11,529 bases of DNA from Candidatus Caccovivens faecavium (GTDB taxonomy: Bacteria; Bacillota; Clostridia; Christensenellales; UBA1242), in assembly GCA_018715545.1 (NCBI GenBank), contig DVLK01000067.1, positions 1 through 11,529 on the forward strand, given 5' to 3'. Positions 7,497 to 11,529 of the stretch are shown here, piece after piece; the first letter of the stretch is position 1, and each line of letters starts with the position of its first letter. The notes beneath the pieces are model-generated. The model made no database searches, was not told the DNA's origin, and worked only from the letters and a program-made list of their open reading frames with translations. Made by a program: the position numbers and the translations under genes.

Positions 7497-8909
7497 TTAT
7501 TTATAGTTATCTGGTAGATCATTTTCAAACAGCACCACACTATCCTTGGTTATCATAGACTTTAAAATCTCTGTCTGTTCCTTTCGAGTGGTCGCAAAGA
7601 GCACATTCTTCATATTGAAATTAGCCTCACATAAGCCATCCACAATCGCCTTTTTATTTACTTTGTTCATAATGATAACCTTATCGCAAACCCTTGCAAT
7701 CTCTAAGGCTATGTCATGGTTAAGTTTGTATTGCATAGTCCCTAGCTCCACCATCCCTGGCGTGACTAAAATTTTATGACCACTAAACGATTTCAGAACT
7801 TCAAGCGCCTGTTTAAATCCCTCAAAGTTACTATTATAGGAATCATCAATCACAGTGGCATAGCCCTTTATCACCTCTAATCGGTGTGGTGAAGGTGATA
7901 AATTTTCTATACCTCTTTTGATATCTAAAAGATTTACTCCAAGTAAATATGCCAAACTTGAAGCCACAACTATATTGTCTACATTCGCTCTTCCTAGTAA
8001 CTTAGTTGATACTAAAATACTTTTATCATCAATATGCAAAACGAACTTAGTCTTTCCTTCTATAAATTTGATTTCGTCAGCATAGGCAAAAGAGCCGTCC
8101 TTACAAATCAAATATTTCTTTTTTTCACATTTATCATATAGTCGCAAGTTCGATTCGCTTTTACCATTGATAACCATGAAATCTTTGACATTTTGACAAA
8201 GCTCAAATTTTGTTTTTTCCACATTGTTAAGCGTTTTAAAAGTTTCAATATGGCACTTCCCAACTGGCGTCAATATTCCATAATCAGCACCGATTAGATT
8301 ACACAAGAAGGCAATATCGCCCTTATGTCTAGCTCCCATTTCTACTATAAAATAGTCATCAAGCGGACTTAACTTATTAAGTATTGCCATGCAAATACCC
8401 ATAGGAGTGTTATAGCTTTTTGGCGTTGCACAAGTTCGATATTTTTCACTTAAAATTTCTAAAAGAATATTTTTAGTGCTAGTCTTTCCAAAACTACCAG
8501 TAATAGCAATCTTTCTACATGGCATCATTTTTAGTTTCTTTTTTGCTTTTGAAATATAGTAACGCATTATAATTTTTTCTATTGGAAGTATTACAAAATG
8601 ACATAAAACTAGCAAAAACGGAAGTAAGATAACCCCAGCAATAATCAACGCAAGTTCCACATAAACATTTTTAATTAAGCAAAAAATCAATAAAAACATT
8701 ATAAAAATCAATAAAAAAACGCAAAAAATCATTCTTAACATTCGTTTTGTGAATTTTATATGATTTTTATCGCCAAAAGCAATATTGAATTTTAAAATTC
8801 TATGTAAATAATTTTTAATATGATAATTTTCTAATTGATATGTTTTCAAAAGTGGAAACATTAAAACAGTTAAAGCAATTGCAACGAAAAACGAATACAA
8901 AGCATCCAT
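7497..8909 (-). CDS. murF: Membrane-anchored MurF-type ligase (D-Ala-D-Ala adding)
   Basis: Residues about 130-470 are a Mur ligase: P-loop TGSFGKTSTK (137-146), YNTPMGI (166-172), EMGARHKGDI (190-199), TPVGKCHIETF (214-224), Lys234 at the usual carbamylated position, LGRAN (305-309), DDSYNSN (355-361), PGMVELG (384-390) and FENDLPDNY (461-469). EMGAR, DDSYN and ELG point to MurF, which joins D-Ala-D-Ala to the UDP-MurNAc-tripeptide. The usual soluble N-terminal substrate-binding domain is absent. In its place are hydrophobic segments at about 2-22, 58-80 and 84-110 with basic flanks. It is the only murF candidate here. The gene overlaps the hydrolase stop. Two ATGs (8912 and 8909) follow AGGAGG; the second has the better spacing. 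A non-MurF role for a membrane-tethered Mur ligase, as in CapB-type enzymes, is possible but less likely given the ddl neighbour. Confidence 0.82.
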   Translation of the reverse strand: MDALYSFFVAIALTVLMFPLLKTYQLENYHIKNYLHRILKFNIAFGDKNHIKFTKRMLRMIFCVFLLIFIMFLLIFCLIKNVYVELALIIAGVILLPFLLVLCHFVILPIEKIIMRYYISKAKKKLKMMPCRKIAITGSFGKTSTKNILLEILSEKYRTCATPKSYNTPMGICMAILNKLSPLDDYFIVEMGARHKGDIAFLCNLIGADYGILTPVGKCHIETFKTLNNVEKTKFELCQNVKDFMVINGKSESNLRLYDKCEKKKYLICKDGSFAYADEIKFIEGKTKFVLHIDDKSILVSTKLLGRANVDNIVVASSLAYLLGVNLLDIKRGIENLSPSPHRLEVIKGYATVIDDSYNSNFEGFKQALEVLKSFSGHKILVTPGMVELGTMQYKLNHDIALEIARVCDKVIIMNKVNKKAIVDGLCEANFNMKNVLFATTRKEQTEILKSMITKDSVVLFENDLPDNYK

Positions 8910-9631
8910 CATCCCTCCTCGATAAACTTCTTAACATTCTTAATAAATAAGTATCTGTTGTCATCAAAGCAAAAATGCCCAGCCTTATCTATCAAAACAA
9001 GCTCGCTATTTTTTATCTTTTTATGCAAATAGCTTGCCATATATAAAGGTGTCGTCCTGTCATCTCTACCGAAAATAATCAAAGTGGGAGCTTTTACATC
9101 TCTTAAAAATTCATTTAGATGCGTATTAACAATGTTTTTAAAAGTCTTTTTCATATTAGAATTTAGAGCCAAATAATCACAACTGCCCATGTTAGATGTA
9201 TCAAGTTTCAATCGTTTTCGCATCCTATATTTCCAAATCTTATAATGGTAACTTATACCTCTCTTCGGCTTTACGCCAGCACTGTCAACAAGAACTAGCT
9301 TGTTGACCTTTGAAGAACAAAAAACTGAAACTAGAATTGCCACTCTTCCGCCAAACGAATGTCCAATTAGGTTAATTTTATGTATGTTTAACTTCTCACA
9401 TAAAGATACGACCATTGTAGCATAAGAAAAAATCGTCCAGCCTCTGATATCTTTATCACTTTTGCCAAAAGGCGGAAAATCAACAAAAAGCGATGAACCT
9501 TTTAAATGTTCATTACAAAAGTATAGTGACCTATGCGACGCTCCCCATCCATGCAAGTAAACATTGACAACCTCTCCCTTTCTTTTCACATACTTATAAA
9601 ATATTGGACTGTTTTTATAAATAAATTTCAT
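8909..9631 (-). CDS. Alpha/beta hydrolase, translationally coupled to murF
   Basis: This 240-residue protein has a standard alpha/beta-hydrolase fold pattern. HGWG (27-30) is the oxyanion-hole region, GHSFGG (90-95) is the nucleophile elbow with Ser92, FGRDD (187-191) supplies the acid, probably Asp191, and AGHF (217-220) holds the catalytic His219. A lid-like basic insert covers about 121-175. No signal peptide is seen, so it is probably cytoplasmic. The substrate cannot be told from sequence; esterase, thioesterase or lipase-like activity is possible. Its stop codon overlaps the murF start (TGATG/ATGA), which indicates co-translation and perhaps a shared process. The ATG at 9631 has only a weak GAGAA-like site, and an in-frame stop lies three codons upstream, so no longer start exists. 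Confidence 0.85.
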   Translation of the reverse strand: MKFIYKNSPIFYKYVKRKGEVVNVYLHGWGASHRSLYFCNEHLKGSSLFVDFPPFGKSDKDIRGWTIFSYATMVVSLCEKLNIHKINLIGHSFGGRVAILVSVFCSSKVNKLVLVDSAGVKPKRGISYHYKIWKYRMRKRLKLDTSNMGSCDYLALNSNMKKTFKNIVNTHLNEFLRDVKAPTLIIFGRDDRTTPLYMASYLHKKIKNSELVLIDKAGHFCFDDNRYLFIKNVKKFIEEG

Positions 9632-9796
9632 ATATTCTCATTTTATGATTTACCTCTCTTTTAGTTACAAGATTTCAATATTCGTCACCCCTAAGCGTAG
9701 TCGAAGAAACTAGAAAAACAGCTTGATTTATGAGATGTTTCGACGGCGGTTGTTTCACTCCCTTGCTCAACATGACAAATTAAAACCTCTTTAAGT

Positions 9797-9839
9797 AGCG
9801 ACCAATTCGCCAACGGAGTGCGAATTGCGTTTGGTCGCT
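9797..9839. repeat. Bulged hairpin in the repeat block
   Basis: AGCGACCAA (9797-9805) pairs with TTGGTCGCT (9831-9839), and TTCGC (9806-9810) pairs with GCGAA (9820-9824). This gives a 9+5 base-pair stem with a 6-base bulge on one side and a 9-base loop. It lies between repeat units B and C and has no T-tract, so it is not a typical terminator. Confidence 0.6.
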
Positions 9840-9865
9840 GAAAGGAGCAAACAAATGAGTGATAA

Positions 9866-9889
9866 GTGATTTGATGAAAAGCAAATCAC
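9866..9889. repeat. 8-bp stem hairpin in the repeat block
   Basis: GTGATTTG (9866-9873) and CAAATCAC (9882-9889) are exact inverted copies around an 8-base loop. It sits between the bulged hairpin and unit C and is probably part of the same composite element. Confidence 0.5.
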
Positions 9890-9927
9890 GAAATGAAATG
9901 CAGTTTGCGACGCTGTCATCCTGAGCA

Positions 9928-9944
9928 GGAACGCTTTGCGTTCC
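9928..9944. repeat. GC-rich hairpin inside repeat unit C
   Basis: GGAACGC (9928-9934), loop TTT, GCGTTCC (9938-9944) form a perfect 7-bp stem. It is nested inside the outer ATCCT/AGGAT pairing of unit C (9918-9922 with 9953-9957), so the unit can fold as a two-tier hairpin. Confidence 0.6.
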
Positions 9945-10093
9945 GTCGTCGAAGGATCTAAGAGAGTGCAGTTTGAGTTATAAACATCATACATCTAAGA
10001 TTACTTGGTCGAAGACTATAAGAGGATGACAAAAAGGTATAATTTAACAAAAAACAAGCTAAATAATGCGAAATTTATAAAAAAATTAAAATT

Positions 10094-11338
10094 TTAGTAT
10101 GTTTTTATAAATTTTTCTTCTTCAAGCAACTTTGGAAGATCTCCCGCCCCCATAAACACAACAGCATAAGAAGAGTACTTTTCTTTGAGATAATTTACTA
10201 GATTTTTAACATCTTCAAAATACAGACAGCCTATTTTTTTTGCAAGAGTTTCGCCCGAAACACCATCTTTTTCAGTTTCACGCGCCGGAAATGTCTTAAA
10301 AATTACAACATCCTTTTCTTTGCTGAACACATTTATAAAATCATCCAAAAGCTCCTTTGTACGCGAATATGTGTGAGGCTGAAAGACAAATACCACTTTT
10401 TCAAATAATTTCTTCGCCGTTGTTATTGTCCCCTTTATTTCTGTTGGATGATGTGCATAGTCAACAATAACCTCTTTTATATATAGCGACACAACTTCTT
10501 CAAATCTTCGCTTAACCCCTTTAAAACTTTCAAGTCCATTTTTTATATCATTGTCACTACATCCTAATATTTTACATGCCCTATATGCAAAAAGCGCGTT
10601 GTTCACATTTACCTCTTCACATATGTTCATCTTTAAAGACATGACCTTTTCTTCGCCCTTATAAATATCAAAACATAATTTCATATCTTTGTGGTGGATG
10701 TTTTTAATTTCAAATCCGCCGTCACCCTCGACCACAAACTTACAATTTTTACGATATTTATCAAAGGAAGCAAGCTCATTCTCAAAAGTTTTAAAGTAGT
10801 CAAGATGTTCTTTCTCAATATTGGTTATGACGCCTATATATGGTTTTAAATAGAGAAAATTGTCGTGATACTCACAAGCCTCTGTGATAAAAAACTCCTT
10901 ATCGCCATAGACAAAGCAACTACCCTCCTCTTTTAACACTCCGCCCAAGTGAAGAGTCGGATTTTTATCTTTAAGAATGTTATAGATAAGCGCCGTTGTT
11001 GTCGTCTTTCCATGCGCGCCTGCAACCGCAATAACCTTATCATAGCTTGAAGCTATTTCGCCCAAAAACTCTCCGCGCGATACCAACTTCTTTCCTAGAA
11101 GTTTTGCAAACAAGAAATTTACATCCTTCTCGCTAATCGCCGAAGAATAAACGACCACATCAGCATCTTTAATATAAGCTGAAACATCGCCTGTATAGAC
11201 ATTAATTTGATACTTTTTAAAAAAATCTAAATCAGACAAAACCGCGTCACACCCGCTAACCTCATCACCACGAAGTTTAGTAAACACAGCAAGTGAACGC
11301 ATAGATATTCCACATATTCCAAGAAAAAAGTATTTCAT
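10094..11338 (-). CDS. murC: UDP-N-acetylmuramate--L-alanine ligase MurC
   Basis: This cytoplasmic ligase attaches L-Ala to UDP-MurNAc, the first amino acid of the stem peptide. At 414 residues it is short for MurC (usually about 440-480), mainly in the middle domain. The N-terminal nucleotide-binding loop reads FLGICGISM (5-13), with Cys where Gly is common. The P-loop is GAHGKTTTT (107-115). Then come TEACEYHDNFL (152-162), TNIEKEHLDYF (172-182; Asp is usual before His), GVKRRFE (274-280), VDYAHHPTE (292-300), FQPHTYSRT (319-327) and MGAGDLPKL (396-404). YAHHP with QPHTYSRT identifies MurC. The ATG at 11338 has an in-frame TAA three codons upstream and no Shine-Dalgarno site close by. It is divergent from spoVG and separated from the hydrolase-murF-ddl run by a repeat block. 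Confidence 0.94.
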   Translation of the reverse strand: MKYFFLGICGISMRSLAVFTKLRGDEVSGCDAVLSDLDFFKKYQINVYTGDVSAYIKDADVVVYSSAISEKDVNFLFAKLLGKKLVSRGEFLGEIASSYDKVIAVAGAHGKTTTTALIYNILKDKNPTLHLGGVLKEEGSCFVYGDKEFFITEACEYHDNFLYLKPYIGVITNIEKEHLDYFKTFENELASFDKYRKNCKFVVEGDGGFEIKNIHHKDMKLCFDIYKGEEKVMSLKMNICEEVNVNNALFAYRACKILGCSDNDIKNGLESFKGVKRRFEEVVSLYIKEVIVDYAHHPTEIKGTITTAKKLFEKVVFVFQPHTYSRTKELLDDFINVFSKEKDVVIFKTFPARETEKDGVSGETLAKKIGCLYFEDVKNLVNYLKEKYSSYAVVFMGAGDLPKLLEEEKFIKTY

Positions 11339-11343
11339 AGAGT

Positions 11344-11373
11344 TTTATATGATATTCTCACCTTGTTTGACAA
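11344..11373 (-). promoter_or_regulatory. Predicted murC promoter giving a leaderless transcript
   Basis: On the minus strand TTGTCA (11368-11373), an 18-base spacer and TATAAA (11344-11349) would start transcription at about 11337-11338, the A of the murC ATG. This fits the lack of a ribosome binding site at a usable distance; the only purine-rich run, AAGGTGAG, is 18 bases from the ATG. Read by eye. Confidence 0.45.
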
Positions 11374-11396
11374 ATTCATATCAAAAAAATTGTAAT
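11367..11396 (+). promoter_or_regulatory. Possible distal spoVG promoter
   Basis: TTGACA (11367-11372), 18 bases, TGTAAT (11391-11396) on the plus strand. The -35 box lies almost exactly on top of the murC -35 box of the other strand. Confidence 0.3.
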
Positions 11397-11411
11397 TTAT
11401 GTTAAAATCGT

Positions 11412-11439
11412 TTGGAATATTTATAAAATATGATATAAT
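11412..11439 (+). promoter_or_regulatory. Probable main spoVG promoter
   Basis: A perfect TATAAT (11434-11439) with an extended TG motif (TGATATAAT from 11431) and a TTGGAA -35 (11412-11417) at 16-base spacing. Transcription would start near 11446, leaving a leader of about 40 bases before the TTG start. Confidence 0.55.
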
Positions 11440-11485
11440 TATCTTGACCTACAAAGGTTAATCTAAAAAAGGAAGGTATAAGCAT

Positions 11486-11529
11486 TTGAAAATCACAGAC
11501 ATTAGAGTAAGACTTGTAAACAACAATGA
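11486..11529 (+). CDS. spoVG: SpoVG, 5' end only (runs off the window)
   Basis: A TTG start codon is preceded by AGGAAGG (11470-11476) nine bases upstream. The 14 readable codons give (M)KITDIRVRLVNNN, which matches the conserved N-terminus of SpoVG, a small RNA- or DNA-binding regulator of about 90 residues in Bacillota. The frame is open to the window edge. In several Clostridia, as I recall, spoVG lies near murC, purR and glmU, which fits this context. The family occurs in non-sporulating bacteria too, so sporulation cannot be inferred. Only the first sixth of the gene is visible. Confidence 0.8.
   Translation, partial: MKITDIRVRLVNNN

Larger units (their letters stand above)
9683..10031. 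repeat. Block of palindromic intergenic repeats (TGTCATxxTGAGC...GTCGAAxxATCT type)
   Basis: Four related units alternate in orientation. Unit A (plus, 9683-9712) is degenerate. Unit B (minus) has TGTCATGTTGAGC (9765-9777) and GTCGAAACATCT (ending near 9733). Unit C (plus) has TGTCATCCTGAGC (9914-9926) and GTCGAAGGATCT (ending 9959). Unit D (minus, about 9991-10031) is degenerate but keeps the TGTCATCCT end. C and D form exact 9-bp inverted ends, TGTCATCCT (9914-9922) and AGGATGACA (10023-10031), bracketing 118 bases. In B, ATGTT can pair with AACAT; in C, ATCCT can pair with AGGAT, so paired bases change together. It resembles REP- or MITE-like mobile intergenic elements. No transposase is present. 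Confidence 0.65.
9632..10093. other. Gene-free region with inverted repeats and hairpins
   Basis: About 460 bases lie between murC and the hydrolase gene. Most of it is a block of alternating inverted repeat units (about 9683-10031) with hairpins at 9797-9839, 9866-9889 and 9928-9944. The core is much richer in G+C than its surroundings: I count 33 of 60 for 9901-9960. No open frame here looks like a protein, and no tRNA or CRISPR pattern is seen. I found neither a murC terminator nor a convincing promoter for the hydrolase gene. Confidence 0.7.

Noticed and set aside
9791..9994. 67-codon minus-strand open frame
   Set aside because: It spans the repeat and hairpin block, has no ribosome binding site, and its composition follows the repeats rather than coding sequence.
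9683..10031. CRISPR array
   Set aside because: The units alternate in orientation, vary in sequence and are unevenly spaced, and no cas gene is present.

Overview
This window is an AT-rich bacterial chromosome segment that is almost wholly devoted to peptidoglycan precursor synthesis. The gene families, AGGAGG-type ribosome binding sites, a murE-mraY-murD-ftsW run and a SpoVG start next to murC all point to a low-GC member of the Bacillota, most likely a Clostridia-like anaerobe. No species can be named from the sequence alone. The MurE carries the DNPR motif of meso-diaminopimelate-adding enzymes, so the wall should contain mDAP.

Layout: (1) Positions 84-4837, minus strand, form a tightly packed, overlapping run transcribed murE, mraY, murD, ftsW. 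(2) Positions 5161-6108 hold a lone plus-strand uridine-kinase-like gene, divergent from murE and convergent with the next operon. A strong hairpin at 6169-6203 lies between the convergent genes. (3) Positions 6295-9631, minus strand, are transcribed as alpha/beta hydrolase, a membrane-anchored MurF-type ligase, then D-Ala-D-Ala ligase (ddl). The first two overlap at a TGA/ATG junction. (4) Positions 9632-10093 hold no gene but contain a locally GC-richer block of inverted intergenic repeats and hairpins. (5) murC at 10094-11338, minus strand, appears to lack a 5' leader. (6) The right edge holds promoter signals and the first 14 codons of spoVG on the plus strand.

Together, MurC, MurE and MurD (with MurD acting before MurE) add L-Ala, D-Glu and mDAP to UDP-MurNAc. 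Ddl makes D-Ala-D-Ala and the MurF-type ligase attaches it. MraY transfers the finished pentapeptide to undecaprenyl phosphate, and the SEDS protein FtsW polymerises lipid II at the septum. MurA, MurB, MurG and the cognate PBP are not in the window.

The most unusual element is the MurF-type ligase. Its normal soluble N-terminal UDP-MurNAc-tripeptide-binding domain is replaced by about 130 residues with three predicted membrane helices. The gene sits with an alpha/beta hydrolase and ddl, not in its usual slot between murE and mraY. Promoters were read by eye and are tentative.
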